A stretch of DNA of 64,000 nucleotides, taken from contig JBALVX010000001.1 of assembly GCA_036961295.1 (NCBI GenBank), positions 1-64,000 of the forward strand, written 5' to 3'. Positions within the stretch are counted from its first letter, which is position 1. Every line of letters starts with the position of its first letter. The position numbers and the translations under genes were made by a program. Below are positions 50,708 through 60,614 of this stretch, one piece after another. The notes beneath the pieces were generated by a model. The model had not been told where the DNA came from, ran no database searches, and was given only the letters and a program-made list of their open reading frames with translations. Source of the DNA: JAGPUQ01 sp036961295 (lineage in GTDB: Bacteria; Pseudomonadota; Gammaproteobacteria; Pseudomonadales; Porticoccaceae).

Positions 50708-51646
50708 ATGGGACGTCGTCGTCCCCACGGTCGTCCAGTCAGTGGTATTTTGGTACTCGACAAGCCCGCAGGCATAACGTCTAACGCGGCTTTGCAGCAG
50801 GCGAAGTATTTATTCTACGCCGCCAAGGCCGGACACACTGGTAGTCTAGATCCATTAGCAACCGGAGTATTGCCAGTTTGTTTTGGTGAGGCCACTAAGT
50901 TTACCCAGTTTTTACTGGAAGCAGACAAAACCTACCTCAGTACGTTTTGCCTGGGTGTTGCAACCGAAACCGGCGATAGTGACGGCGAGATCACCACCGA
51001 AAGCAGTGCGGCGGCGATAACGGAAAGTGCCATCGCTGAATTGTTGCCGCAGTTTCGCGGCGCGATTGAGCAAGTGCCGTCCATGTATTCGGCATTGAAG
51101 CACGGTGGCACACCGCTGTATAAACTGGCTCGCGCAGGGATTGAAGTCGAACGTCCCGCACGCCCAGTCACGGTATTTCAGTACGACATTATTGATTTTC
51201 GCCCCGGCGAGAAAGCCGAGCTGGATGTAGAGATTCGCTGTAGTAAGGGCACCTATATTCGTACGCTGGCGGAAGATTTAGGACACAAACTAGGTTGTGG
51301 TGCCCATGTGACGGCATTGCGGCGTACCCAGGCTGGACCGTTTCTCGAAAGTGAGTCGATCAGTTTGGAGAAGCTCGAGTCGCTGCGCGAGGGTAAGCAG
51401 GGCGAAGATTTAGATTTTTTACTGAAGCCGATTGATGCCGCCGTTGGTGATCGTCGGCTGCTGGAATTGCCAGAAAACCTGTGTTGGTACTTCCTGCGCG
51501 GTCAACCAGTGACCGCCCCGGAGGTCTATCGCGAGGCCAACGAAGGCGATATAGTGCGTGTTTTTCAATCTCAGGGTGAATTCCTTGGGGTTGGCAAAGT
51601 ATTGGAGGATGGGCGCGTACAGCCCCATCGTCTGATAGCGGGATAG
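50708..51646 (+). CDS. truB: tRNA pseudouridine(55) synthase
   Basis: TruB makes pseudouridine 55 in tRNA. I chose ATG 50708, one base after the rbfA stop; the longer ORF from 50666 overlaps rbfA. The catalytic Asp is in GHTGSLDPLATGVLP, with the later TYIRTLAEDLG. 312 residues with a C-terminal PUA domain. Confidence 0.95.
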   Translation: MGRRRPHGRPVSGILVLDKPAGITSNAALQQAKYLFYAAKAGHTGSLDPLATGVLPVCFGEATKFTQFLLEADKTYLSTFCLGVATETGDSDGEITTESSAAAITESAIAELLPQFRGAIEQVPSMYSALKHGGTPLYKLARAGIEVERPARPVTVFQYDIIDFRPGEKAELDVEIRCSKGTYIRTLAEDLGHKLGCGAHVTALRRTQAGPFLESESISLEKLESLREGKQGEDLDFLLKPIDAAVGDRRLLELPENLCWYFLRGQPVTAPEVYREANEGDIVRVFQSQGEFLGVGKVLEDGRVQPHRLIAG

Positions 51647-51759
51647 TAAGTTGAAGTGCTTGTTAACATTCACTTAACTTAACGATCCCATTAAACCCTG
51701 GACGATCTGTAAATATGCACGGATCCGTCTGTATTTCATTGCATATTGGAGAGAAGAAA

Positions 51760-52029
51760 ATGGCATTAAGTCCAGAAGATAAAGCAGCAATCGTAAATGA
51801 CAACGCGCGTGAAAAAGGCGATACCGGTTCCCCCGAAGTTCAGGTGGCACTGTTAACCGCTAATATCAACAAGCTGCAAGGTCACTTTAAAGACAACAAA
51901 AAAGATCACCACTCTCGTCGTGGTCTCATCCGCATGGTAAATCAGCGTCGCAAGTTGTTGGATTACCTGAAAGGCAAAGATGGAGCACGTTACGTCGCTC
52001 TTATTGCTAAGCTCGGTTTACGTCGTTAA
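51760..52029 (+). CDS. rpsO: 30S ribosomal protein S15
   Basis: An 89-residue ribosomal protein that binds 16S rRNA and bridges to the 50S subunit. The start is ATG 51760 (MALSPEDKAAIV), behind GGAGAG; an upstream ATG at 51715 is spurious. The family pattern GDTGSPEVQVALLTANINKL and HSRRGLIRMVNQRRKLLDYL is complete. In E. coli S15 represses its own mRNA; whether this leader does is not readable here. pnp follows. Confidence 0.97.
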   Translation: MALSPEDKAAIVNDNAREKGDTGSPEVQVALLTANINKLQGHFKDNKKDHHSRRGLIRMVNQRRKLLDYLKGKDGARYVALIAKLGLRR

Positions 52030-52078
52030 TCACATAATACTTTCAGCGCTCCATGGGGGGCGCTGTTGCAACTGACTG

Positions 52079-54250
52079 GTGAAAAAATTGAATTCAGTAA
52101 TAAAGAAATTTCAGTATGGAAAGCACACCGTTACTTTGGAAACCGGCCGCATCGCGCGCCAGGCTACCGGTGCGGTACTGTGTAGCATGGATAATACCTC
52201 GGTACTGTGTACCGTAGTTGGTGCTCGGGAAGCTAAACCCGGTCAGCCGTTTTTTCCGCTGACTGTTAACTATCAAGAAAAAGCCTACGCAGCGGGTCGT
52301 ATCCCCGGTGGTTTTTTCCGTCGTGAAGGCCGTCCGAACGAAAAAGAAACGCTAACCTGTCGTTTGATCGATCGCCCGATTCGTCCGCTGTTTCCCAACG
52401 GCTTTATGAACGAAGTCCAGGTGATCACTACAGTGATGTCTGCCGACAAAAATGTCGATCCAGATATCGTTGCGATGATTGGTGCTTCCGCCGCATTGTC
52501 GATTTCCGGTATTCCTTTTAATGGCCCGGTTGGTGCAGCGCGCGTTGGCTATACCCCCGAAGACGGCTACATACTCAACCCTACCTACAGCGAGCTGGTC
52601 GATTCGAAGCTTGAGATGGTGGTTGCCGGTACCCGTGACGCAGTATTGATGGTGGAATCCGAAGCCGCAGAACTGTCCGAAGACTTAATGTTGGGTGCCG
52701 TGCTTTACGCTCACCAGGAAATGCAGGCAGTGATTCAGGTAATCGACGAGTTGGTTCGCGATGCCGGTAAGCCCCGTTGGAATTGGAAGCCAGCTGTTGA
52801 AAACATGGAGCTGAAATCAGCCGTAGCAAGCCAAATTGGCGAGGATCTCGTTGCTGCTTATCAGGTGACTGAAAAGCAACAGCGCCAGGCCCGTTTGGGT
52901 GAGTTGCGCGACGACTGCGTTAAGGCCCTAGCCAATGACGAAGCCGGTATCAGTGCCGACGACGTTAGCAACGCCTTTAAAAAGCTCGAAAAAAATACCG
53001 TACGCAGCCGCATTATTGCTGGTGAGCCGCGCATTGATGGTCGTAATACCCAAACCGTTCGTCCTATCGCGGTTGAAGTAGACGTACTGCCCAGTGCCCA
53101 TGGTTCGTCACTGTTTACACGTGGTGAAACCCAATCCATCGTCGTTGCGACCCTCGGTTCTTTGCGTGATGCGCAAATCATCGATGCACTCGAAGGTACG
53201 CGCAGAGACGCGTTTATGTTGCACTACAACTTCCCTCCGTTCTCGGTTGGTGAGTGTGGCCGCACCGGGTTTACCAGTCGTCGGGAAACCGGCCACGGTC
53301 GTTTGGCCCGCCGCGGTATCTCTGCAGTATTGCCGAACCAGGAAGACTTCCCTTACACCATTCGTATCGTGTCTGAAATTACTGAGTCCAACGGTTCTAG
53401 CTCCATGGCCTCGGTATGTGGCGCCAGCCTCGCGCTAATGGATGCGGGCGTACCTTTGACCACACCCGTTGCCGGTATCGCCATGGGTCTGGTAAAAGAA
53501 GACAACGGTTTTGCCGTACTCACCGACATTCTGGGTGATGAAGATCACCTCGGCGATATGGATTTCAAAGTGGCGGGTTCTGCTCGTGGTATTACCGCTT
53601 TGCAAATGGATATTAAGATTGAAGGCATCACCGAAGAGATTATGGAAGAAGCCCTCAAGCAGGCACACAGTGCGCGCCTGCATATCCTTGGTGAAATGAA
53701 CAAGGTCATCGACAGCAGTCGCACCGATGTTGCTGAAAATGCACCGCGCTTTAAAACCTTGAAAATTGATCCGGACAAAATCCGCGATGTAATTGGTAAA
53801 GGCGGCGCAACCATTCGCAGCTTGACCGAGCAAACCGGCGCGACCATTGATATCGAAGATGACGGTTCCATTCGTATCTACAGCGATGATAGAGAAAGTC
53901 TGGATCGTGCAGTCTTCCTTATCGAAGAAATTACCGCTGAAGCGGAAATTGGCCGTATCTACGACGGTACTGTTGCGCGCATTGTCGACTTTGGTGCTTT
54001 TGTTACCATCATGCCGGGCACCGACGGTCTCTGTCATATCTCTCAAATCGCTGCAGAGCGCGTTGAGAAAGTGAACGATTACCTGAGCGAAGGCCAGCAA
54101 ATTAAAGTTAAAGTGCTGGACGTCGACGCTCGCGGCCGTATTAAACTATCGATGAAAGAAGTTAGTGTTGAAGAGGGCGGTATTGCGCCTAAAGTCAGCG
54201 TTGAACCTGCTGCTGAACCAGTACCAGTAGCGGATGCCCCGCAAGACTAG
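52079..54250 (+). CDS. pnp: Polyribonucleotide nucleotidyltransferase
   Basis: PNPase degrades RNA phosphorolytically and is a degradosome component. Two RNase PH domains (SMDNTSVLCTVVGAREAKPG and TRGETQSIVVATLGS), a KH domain (VIGKGGATIRSLTEQTGA) and a C-terminal S1 domain (GRIYDGTVARIVDFGAFVTI). Start GTG 52079 is possible but TTG 52088 (MNSVIKKFQYG) aligns better with relatives. 723 residues. The rpsO-pnp spacer has a GC-rich hairpin (AGCGCTCC/GGGGCGCT), the place where E. coli pnp has its RNase III site. Confidence 0.97.
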   Translation: MKKLNSVIKKFQYGKHTVTLETGRIARQATGAVLCSMDNTSVLCTVVGAREAKPGQPFFPLTVNYQEKAYAAGRIPGGFFRREGRPNEKETLTCRLIDRPIRPLFPNGFMNEVQVITTVMSADKNVDPDIVAMIGASAALSISGIPFNGPVGAARVGYTPEDGYILNPTYSELVDSKLEMVVAGTRDAVLMVESEAAELSEDLMLGAVLYAHQEMQAVIQVIDELVRDAGKPRWNWKPAVENMELKSAVASQIGEDLVAAYQVTEKQQRQARLGELRDDCVKALANDEAGISADDVSNAFKKLEKNTVRSRIIAGEPRIDGRNTQTVRPIAVEVDVLPSAHGSSLFTRGETQSIVVATLGSLRDAQIIDALEGTRRDAFMLHYNFPPFSVGECGRTGFTSRRETGHGRLARRGISAVLPNQEDFPYTIRIVSEITESNGSSSMASVCGASLALMDAGVPLTTPVAGIAMGLVKEDNGFAVLTDILGDEDHLGDMDFKVAGSARGITALQMDIKIEGITEEIMEEALKQAHSARLHILGEMNKVIDSSRTDVAENAPRFKTLKIDPDKIRDVIGKGGATIRSLTEQTGATIDIEDDGSIRIYSDDRESLDRAVFLIEEITAEAEIGRIYDGTVARIVDFGAFVTIMPGTDGLCHISQIAAERVEKVNDYLSEGQQIKVKVLDVDARGRIKLSMKEVSVEEGGIAPKVSVEPAAEPVPVADAPQD

Positions 54251-54275
54251 GGTGTTTTTCGTTTAGTACAGTGTT

Positions 54276-54307
54276 AAAAAAACGGGGCAATTAGCCCCGT
54301 TTTTTTA
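54276..54307 (+). terminator. Terminator after pnp
   Basis: AACGGGGC pairs with GCCCCGTT, preceded by A6 and followed by T7. It may also serve the converging symporter gene on the other strand. Confidence 0.9.
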
Positions 54308-54354
54308 TGTCTGATTTTTATGTCTGATTCTCATGCTTGTTTTTTGCAGCGTGT

Positions 54355-55227
54355 TCAAAGAGCGTCTGCGGAGACTTTGTTTTGTAAACGATTCGACAGT
54401 GCTACATAGATCGCAAGAGTCGCCACCATCGTGACTCCATAGAGCGAGGGCACCATGGCAATTTTAGCGTTGTTGAGTAAAAAAGGGCTGATCGCAATGG
54501 TCACACCCAGGATCGCATTTTGTGCGCCTACCTCAATGGACAGGGTGCGGGTTTGTTTGGCGTTCAACTTAGCCAGTTTGCCCAAACTCAAGCCCAATAA
54601 AATACTTAAAACATTCAAGGTAATGGTCAAGGCTCCGAGTTGGAGAAAGTGCGTAAACCAGACGCCGTCGTTTTGCATAAATACGCCGATAATCACTAGC
54701 GGTAAAAATACCATGCAACCCCAGCGTACCCCGTGTCGCGCACGCTGGGCAAAGGCCGGTGCACGGCGAAAGATCACCATACCCAGACTCACCGGGATAA
54801 TAGTGATGACCATAATCTGAAGTGCTGTTTTTATAAGCGGCAAGGAAAGTTGAGTACTGCTATCACTGAAATACAACATACTCAGATTCATTGCGATGGG
54901 CAGGGTAAACACCGTTACTAAACTGGAAATACTGGTCATGGTGACCGACAGCGCGACATCACCCCGTGCCAGTAGCGTAAATAAATTAGACAGTACACCG
55001 CCGGGGCACAGCGTGAGGAGCATCACGCCCAAAGCAACTTCTCCTGTCAAGCCCAGGCTAGCGCAGAGCGTAAATCCGAGGAGAGGCAATAACAGCAGTT
55101 GGCCGAGCAGGCCAGCCAACGCAGCTTTGGGAATTTTAACCACGCGACGAAAATCATCGAGGGTGAGTCCCATGCCCATACCGAACATCAGCAGGATAAG
55201 TACGCCGGTTGCAATAGTGCTAATCAT
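54355..55227 (-). CDS. Bile acid:sodium symporter family (SBF/BASS) transporter
   Basis: A 290-residue inner-membrane protein with about ten hydrophobic segments and the family signature LCPGGVLSNLFTLLARGDVALSVTMTSISS, where Asn/Thr/Ser residues bind Na+. It resembles bacterial SBF-like symporters for bile acids, pantoate or other organic anions. The substrate is unknown. A steroid-like anion would match the degradation genes downstream, but this is inference. Start ATG; divergent from the amidase. Confidence 0.88.
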   Translation of the reverse strand: MISTIATGVLILLMFGMGMGLTLDDFRRVVKIPKAALAGLLGQLLLLPLLGFTLCASLGLTGEVALGVMLLTLCPGGVLSNLFTLLARGDVALSVTMTSISSLVTVFTLPIAMNLSMLYFSDSSTQLSLPLIKTALQIMVITIIPVSLGMVIFRRAPAFAQRARHGVRWGCMVFLPLVIIGVFMQNDGVWFTHFLQLGALTITLNVLSILLGLSLGKLAKLNAKQTRTLSIEVGAQNAILGVTIAISPFLLNNAKIAMVPSLYGVTMVATLAIYVALSNRLQNKVSADAL

Positions 55228-55417
55228 AGCGCGTTGCTACGATGATAATTTTTCTGGGGTAGTTGTTTCGACATGCTGAAGGCACTCCTTTTTATTTTAT
55301 TTTATTGTATTGTATGGGTATCAACGACAGTCGTTCGCTTTGCCCCAGTTTATTATAGGATGCTGGGGTATTCTATACTGGTCAGGTATGTTTTGAAGTC
55401 ATACAAGGGAGATTTTA

Positions 55418-56809
55418 ATGACCGAATTACCACTCTATTTTGACGACGCATTATCTCTTGCTGAAAAGCTGCACAAGGGAGAAATAAGTTCGCTTAGTGT
55501 TACCGAAATGATGCTGTCGAGAATTAGTAGCACAGACGCTGAGTTCGGTGCCTATACAACGATAACTGCAGAACTTGCTTTGCAGCAGGCTGAGCAAGCG
55601 GATAGGGAAATAAGCCGAGGGAAGATACGTTCGCCTTTACACGGTGTACCTATCGCCGTTAAAGACTTACTGGATACTAAAGGTATCTCAAGCTCGTACG
55701 GAATGCCGCTTTACTCCGAGCACAAACCAACATCAGATGCGACAGTTGTTCGAAAACTTGCAGAAGCGGGCACAGTACTGTTGGGTAAAACCAAATTAAC
55801 CGAAGGCGCTTTTGTAAGGCACCATCCGGCTATCACTCCACCTGTTAATCCATGGAACCCAGAGTGCTGGGCTGGGGTTTCGTCATCCGGCTCAGGCGTA
55901 GCTACTGCGGCCGGACTTTGCTATGCCAGTATCGGCACCGATACCGGCGGAAGTATTCGCTTTCCATCAGCATTGAACGGTCTCGTTGGGCTAAAACCTA
56001 CCTGGGGGCGTGTCAGCCGTCATGGTGTTTTCCCCCTGGCCTATTCCCTGGATCACGTTGGGCCGATGACGAGGAGTGTCGGTGATGCGGCCGCAATGCT
56101 ACACATTATTGCAGGTTTAGACGTGCTTGATGCCACCAGCAGCCCGAGAGAGCCGAGCGATTATTTAGGCAATCTTAATAAGGGAGTGTCGGGTCTGAGA
56201 ATAGGGATTGATCAAAGTTACGTTGCCACTGATACCGACAGTGAATTGGTTGGTGCCGTTAACGAAGTTGGGGATTGCCTCCAGAGACTGGGATGTAAAC
56301 TGGTTGATATCACCATTGCTTACGGCAACCTTTGCGATGGTTGGGCGCATACCGCCGCAGTCGAAGCGGCCCACGGCCACAGGGAGACTTTTCCGGAGCA
56401 AAGAGAAAAATATGGCTCGATTAAAGAGCTACTGGATTTTGGTCTGTCTACCAGTGCCGAATCTTACATGCAGATGGAAATGGCGCGGCGTGCTTTCAAA
56501 GCTCAGCTTGAGGCAACATTTCAGTCGATCGATATTGTTTTGTGTCCATCCATGCCCGCATATGCGCCACCGAAGGAAGGCTCAGCGGAAATGGATCAGG
56601 TAGAACAGGGCTTGTCGGATATGTTGAAATTTACCGCGCCCTATAATTATTCAGGTAGCCCGACCTTATCCTTGCCGTGGCGGCCCGGCAGCAAAAATAT
56701 TCCCGTGGGTGTTCAACTCATCGGCAGAGATTTCGAGGAAGGTACCCTGCTACAAGTAGGGAAAGCCATTGAACAATATGCTACGCCAGCGATGCACCCT
56801 AAGCTGTAA
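55418..56809 (+). CDS. Amidase (amidase-signature family)
   Basis: A 463-residue hydrolase. The Ser-cisSer-Lys triad is readable: Lys in GVPIAVKDLLDTKG, cis-Ser in AGVSSSGSGVATAAG, and the nucleophilic Ser in GTDTGGSIRFPSALNGLVGLKP. Substrates of this family are amides, ureas or acyl-hydrazides. GatA is excluded by the context, as no gatC/gatB is present. The gene stands alone on the plus strand, facing the symporter and the monooxygenase operon. Confidence 0.92.
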   Translation: MTELPLYFDDALSLAEKLHKGEISSLSVTEMMLSRISSTDAEFGAYTTITAELALQQAEQADREISRGKIRSPLHGVPIAVKDLLDTKGISSSYGMPLYSEHKPTSDATVVRKLAEAGTVLLGKTKLTEGAFVRHHPAITPPVNPWNPECWAGVSSSGSGVATAAGLCYASIGTDTGGSIRFPSALNGLVGLKPTWGRVSRHGVFPLAYSLDHVGPMTRSVGDAAAMLHIIAGLDVLDATSSPREPSDYLGNLNKGVSGLRIGIDQSYVATDTDSELVGAVNEVGDCLQRLGCKLVDITIAYGNLCDGWAHTAAVEAAHGHRETFPEQREKYGSIKELLDFGLSTSAESYMQMEMARRAFKAQLEATFQSIDIVLCPSMPAYAPPKEGSAEMDQVEQGLSDMLKFTAPYNYSGSPTLSLPWRPGSKNIPVGVQLIGRDFEEGTLLQVGKAIEQYATPAMHPKL

Positions 56810-56839
56810 GCAGTATATTGTTTCAGTGCTTCAAATTAT

Positions 56840-58363
56840 CTAGTCCGTTAACTTATATTCGGAAAAGTCCGGCTGTTCCATTTCTTTATAGAAGCGGCTG
56901 GGGTGCCACGGATACAGGTTGGGAATTCCAGTTTTGTCGATATACCAGCTAGCGCAGCCGCCCGTGGCCCAGGTGGTAGTGGTAACGGCTTCTGCCATGT
57001 CCCGGTTAAGGGACTCGAAGACCTCTGGTTTTACTTCAATGCTGGCGGATTTTTCACTTTTCATTTTATCCAGACACTGGATCATATAGCCGATCTGGGT
57101 TTCGGTAATGGAGATTAACGACAAGTTACCAACCGGCCCGGTGGGGCCTTCGAGCATCCAGAAGTTGGGGAAGCCCGGTATGGTCATTGCCCTATGGGCG
57201 CGAGGTGCGCCGTCCCATTGTTCGCTCAATTCGACGTTGTTTTCGCCATACACTTTAGTGGGCAAAATAAATTCTGATACTTTAAATCCAGTGGCGAGTA
57301 CCAGCACATCCAGTTCGTGTAAGCGCCCGTCTTCGGTGCGTACACCTTCCGGTTCGATGGCGGTAATCCCCGCAGTGACCAGTTCGGCATTGTCGCGACT
57401 AATGGCTGGATAAAAGTCAGAACAAAAAATTAAGCGCTTACAGGTTGCCTTGTAATCGGGTGTCAGTTTGGCGCGAAGCTCTGGGTCGGGAACGGTCTCT
57501 TTGAGCATTTGCAGGCAGGCTTGCTCGATTTTTTGCTGTTCTTTGACATCCCCTATCGTAGCTTTCGCAAAGGTGGTTAGCATTAAGCGTTTGTAAAACC
57601 AGACAAGAAAGAGATGAAGCGCTGGAAAGGCGCGCAGAATGGTTTTCCAGATGGGGCCATATTTTTTTTGCGGCAGTGGCGCTACCCAGTGGGGAGTGCG
57701 CTGGAAGACCGACATGTGACCGACTTTTTTGGTGATCTCTCCAACGATTTGTGCCGATGTAGAGCCGGTGCCAATAATGCCTACTCTCTTGCCCTCCAGT
57801 GCTACGGAGTCATCCCAGCGGGTGGTGTGAAACATCGCGCCCTTAAAGGAGTCCAGGCCAGGGATATCGGGGTAGGCGGGGTGGTGGAGAATGCCGGTGG
57901 CAGAAATGACAAAATCAAACGTTTGAGTGTCGTGCCCCGCGGCTTTTAATTGCCATGTTGGCCCGTGGTAAGTTAGTTCGGTGACCGGGCTGTTTAATTT
58001 AACCGCCGACATGACGTCGTATTTTTCAGCAACATGATCAATATATTTGAGAATTTCTGCTCCATACGAGAAGCGGTGAGACCAATTGGCATTGGGTTCG
58101 AAAGAGTAGGAATACCAGTAGGATGGCACATCGCACGATAAGCCGGGGTAGTGATTGTCCCGCCAGGTACCGCCGATCCTCTCTGCCTTTTCGTAGACCG
58201 TGACGTCGGTATAACCCGCATCACGCAATTTAATAACCGCACCAATCCCGGACAAGCCAGCGCCAACAATCGCGATACGCGGGGTGCGGCCCTGTTTGGC
58301 CCAACACGAATTTAAATCAGCTATATTTTGAGTCATGTTCTCGGTTCCGCTGTGATCGTTCAT
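56840..58363 (-). CDS. Flavin monooxygenase, Baeyer-Villiger type
   Basis: A 507-residue enzyme with FAD motif IVGAGLSGIGAVIKLRDAGYT, GGTWRDNHYPGLSCDVPS, Baeyer-Villiger signature FKGAMFHTTRWDD, and NADPH motif VGIIGTGSTSAQI. Start at ATG 58363; a second in-frame ATG nine codons in (MTQNIADLNS) is possible. The 27555-29183 gene encodes a longer relative with a different signature tail (WP versus WD), so the two probably act on different ketones. It is followed upstream by a dienoyl-CoA reductase gene in the same direction. Confidence 0.92.
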   Translation of the reverse strand: MNDHSGTENMTQNIADLNSCWAKQGRTPRIAIVGAGLSGIGAVIKLRDAGYTDVTVYEKAERIGGTWRDNHYPGLSCDVPSYWYSYSFEPNANWSHRFSYGAEILKYIDHVAEKYDVMSAVKLNSPVTELTYHGPTWQLKAAGHDTQTFDFVISATGILHHPAYPDIPGLDSFKGAMFHTTRWDDSVALEGKRVGIIGTGSTSAQIVGEITKKVGHMSVFQRTPHWVAPLPQKKYGPIWKTILRAFPALHLFLVWFYKRLMLTTFAKATIGDVKEQQKIEQACLQMLKETVPDPELRAKLTPDYKATCKRLIFCSDFYPAISRDNAELVTAGITAIEPEGVRTEDGRLHELDVLVLATGFKVSEFILPTKVYGENNVELSEQWDGAPRAHRAMTIPGFPNFWMLEGPTGPVGNLSLISITETQIGYMIQCLDKMKSEKSASIEVKPEVFESLNRDMAEAVTTTTWATGGCASWYIDKTGIPNLYPWHPSRFYKEMEQPDFSEYKLTD

Positions 58364-58408
58364 GGGTATTCCTCTAGTTTGGGTGTTCTGTGTGGAGTTT
58401 AGCGCATA

Positions 58409-60445
58409 TCAAATTTGCTCAGCAATCTCCATGCCCTGGCTAACTGCCGCCAATGCATCCAGTTCTTTGGCCGCCGCCGCACCGCCGATTAAATGCGCCT
58501 GAATCCCCTCGGCTTCGAGTTCGCGATGCAGGGTATTGAAAGAGTCTTGCCCGCTACACAATACAATGTTGTCCACGGCAAGCACATGATCCACGCCATC
58601 TATGGCGTAATGCAGTCCGTCGTCATCGATTTTTTGATAGCTGACGCCGGGTATGCATTGCACCCCGGTCATTTCTAATTCCGCTTTCAAGACCCAACCG
58701 CTGGTTAAGCCCAGGCCTCTGCCCATGGGGCCGGGTTTGCGCTGGAACATGGTGATTTCGTGCGCCGCTGGGTGGAACTGCGGCCCGTCGGGTAGCAGGC
58801 CACCCGGGTGGGTCATGGCAGTATCCACGCCCCATTTCTTGAGGAATTCGTCGGTATCCGGCGCGCAATCACTTTTGCCGTTGGCGAGTAGCACCGCGAC
58901 GTCGTAGCCGATACCTCCGGCACCGATTATGGCTACCCGCTTGCCGACCTTGGCCTTGCCTGAGAGCAGGTCGAGATAGGGTACGACGGAGGGGTGATCG
59001 ACGCCGGGGATATCGGGAATGCGCGGCACGATGCCGGTGGCGACGATAATGTCGTCGAAATGTTCGGCTTTCAAGGTGCTGGCATCGGCTTTGGTGTTGA
59101 GTTTCAGCTCGACACCATGCTTTGCGAGCTGAGTGCGGTAATAGCGAATCATTTCGTAGAATTCAGTTTTGTCCGGGACTTTTTTCGCCAGGTTTAACTG
59201 CCCGCCAATTTCACTGGCGCTGTCGTATAACGTGACGCTGTGTCCGAGTTGGGCGGCGGTATTCGCGGCGGAGAGCCCGGCTGGGCCGGAGCCGATTACC
59301 GCGATTTTTTTACTGCTTGTCTTTGTCGGCGTCAGGCGAGCGATTTCCTCGTCAAACTCCCGCGCGGCTAAGGGGTTCACCAGGCAGCTAGTCGGCTTGT
59401 GTTGAAAGATAAAATCCAGGCAAGCCTGATTACAGCCGATGCAGGTGTTGATTTCATCGGCACGGTTTTCTTGCACTTTGTTGGCGAAGTGCGGATCGGC
59501 CAGCATAGAGCGGGCCAGAGACACCATCTGAGCGTCGCCATTGGCAACGATGTCTTCTGCCACCTCCGGCGTATTAATACGGTTAGAGGCGATCACCGGG
59601 ACGTTGACGTGGTCGGTGATATTGCGGATAGCAAAGCGCCAGGCGCCTCTGGGCACCATGTAGGCAATGGTGGGGATGCGGGCTTCGTGCCAGCCAATAC
59701 CAGTATTGAATAGAGTAACTCCGGCTTGCTCCAAAGCCTGGGCGAGTTCGACTGTCTCCGCGCCGGTCGCGCCGCCCTCAACTAAATCGATAGCGGAAAT
59801 ACGAAACATGATAATAAAGCTGTCACCAACTTTTTCTTTTACTCGACGCACAATTTCAACGGCGAAGCGCATACGGTTTTGGTAGCTGCCGCCCCATTGG
59901 TCAGTGCGATTATTGGTGCGTAGCGCCAGAAATTGATTAATTAAATAACCTTCCGAGCCCATCACTTCAACACCGTCGTAACCGGCTCGTTGCGCCAGTG
60001 CGGCGGCGTTGGCGTAATCCTCAATGTATTGCTCGATTTCTTCGGAGTTAAGTACTCTGGGTATGCGACGATTAATGCGCGAGGGAATGTCTGAGACGCC
60101 AACAATGCAGTCTTCCTTGGCGTAGCGTCCTGAGTGCAAAATTTGCAGCAGGATTTTGCCGCCTTCCTGATGAACCCGCTGGGTAATAATTTGATGATCG
60201 GCAATATCTTCTTCGCGATTAAACATCGGCCCGCCTTCCTCGATTTTCCCGGTTTCATTGGGCGCGTAACCACCCGTAACAATCAGGCTGGCACCGCCTT
60301 TGGCGCGCTCGCCATAGAAAGCCGCTAGCCGTGGGAAAGGCTGGTCGAGCAGCTCAATACCGGTGTGCATGGAGCCCATCATAATGCGGTTTTTAAGGGT
60401 GGTGAAGCCGAGGTCGAGGGGATTTAACAGGTTTTCAAAACTCAT
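58409..60445 (-). CDS. NADPH-dependent 2,4-dienoyl-CoA reductase (FadH-like)
   Basis: A 678-residue Old Yellow Enzyme/FAD fusion. The N-terminal FMN barrel starts FENLLNPLDLGFTTLKNRIMMGSMHTG. The residues matching E. coli FadH Tyr166 and His252 lie in GSEGYLINQFLA and TGIGWHEARIP. The [4Fe-4S] ligands are CIGCNQACLDFIFQHKPTSC. A C-terminal FAD/NADPH domain has IAVIGSGPAGLSAANTAAQLG. FadH removes double bonds of unsaturated fatty acyl-CoAs, but relatives of this fold reduce other enones. Likely co-transcribed with the monooxygenase. Confidence 0.9.
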   Translation of the reverse strand: MSFENLLNPLDLGFTTLKNRIMMGSMHTGIELLDQPFPRLAAFYGERAKGGASLIVTGGYAPNETGKIEEGGPMFNREEDIADHQIITQRVHQEGGKILLQILHSGRYAKEDCIVGVSDIPSRINRRIPRVLNSEEIEQYIEDYANAAALAQRAGYDGVEVMGSEGYLINQFLALRTNNRTDQWGGSYQNRMRFAVEIVRRVKEKVGDSFIIMFRISAIDLVEGGATGAETVELAQALEQAGVTLFNTGIGWHEARIPTIAYMVPRGAWRFAIRNITDHVNVPVIASNRINTPEVAEDIVANGDAQMVSLARSMLADPHFANKVQENRADEINTCIGCNQACLDFIFQHKPTSCLVNPLAAREFDEEIARLTPTKTSSKKIAVIGSGPAGLSAANTAAQLGHSVTLYDSASEIGGQLNLAKKVPDKTEFYEMIRYYRTQLAKHGVELKLNTKADASTLKAEHFDDIIVATGIVPRIPDIPGVDHPSVVPYLDLLSGKAKVGKRVAIIGAGGIGYDVAVLLANGKSDCAPDTDEFLKKWGVDTAMTHPGGLLPDGPQFHPAAHEITMFQRKPGPMGRGLGLTSGWVLKAELEMTGVQCIPGVSYQKIDDDGLHYAIDGVDHVLAVDNIVLCSGQDSFNTLHRELEAEGIQAHLIGGAAAAKELDALAAVSQGMEIAEQI

Positions 60446-60614
60446 AGATACTGCCTTGAGTGATTAATATTTTGCTAAGCATGAAGCGTGCTTTAGACGG
60501 TTAATCATAACCGTAGAGCGACGGATTGGCTAATGCCTGATTTGCAATTATTGGGTCAATTTCTGAGCTATTCGGAAATGCTGGAAACGAAAATAGTCAA
60601 AACCATGAGTTAGC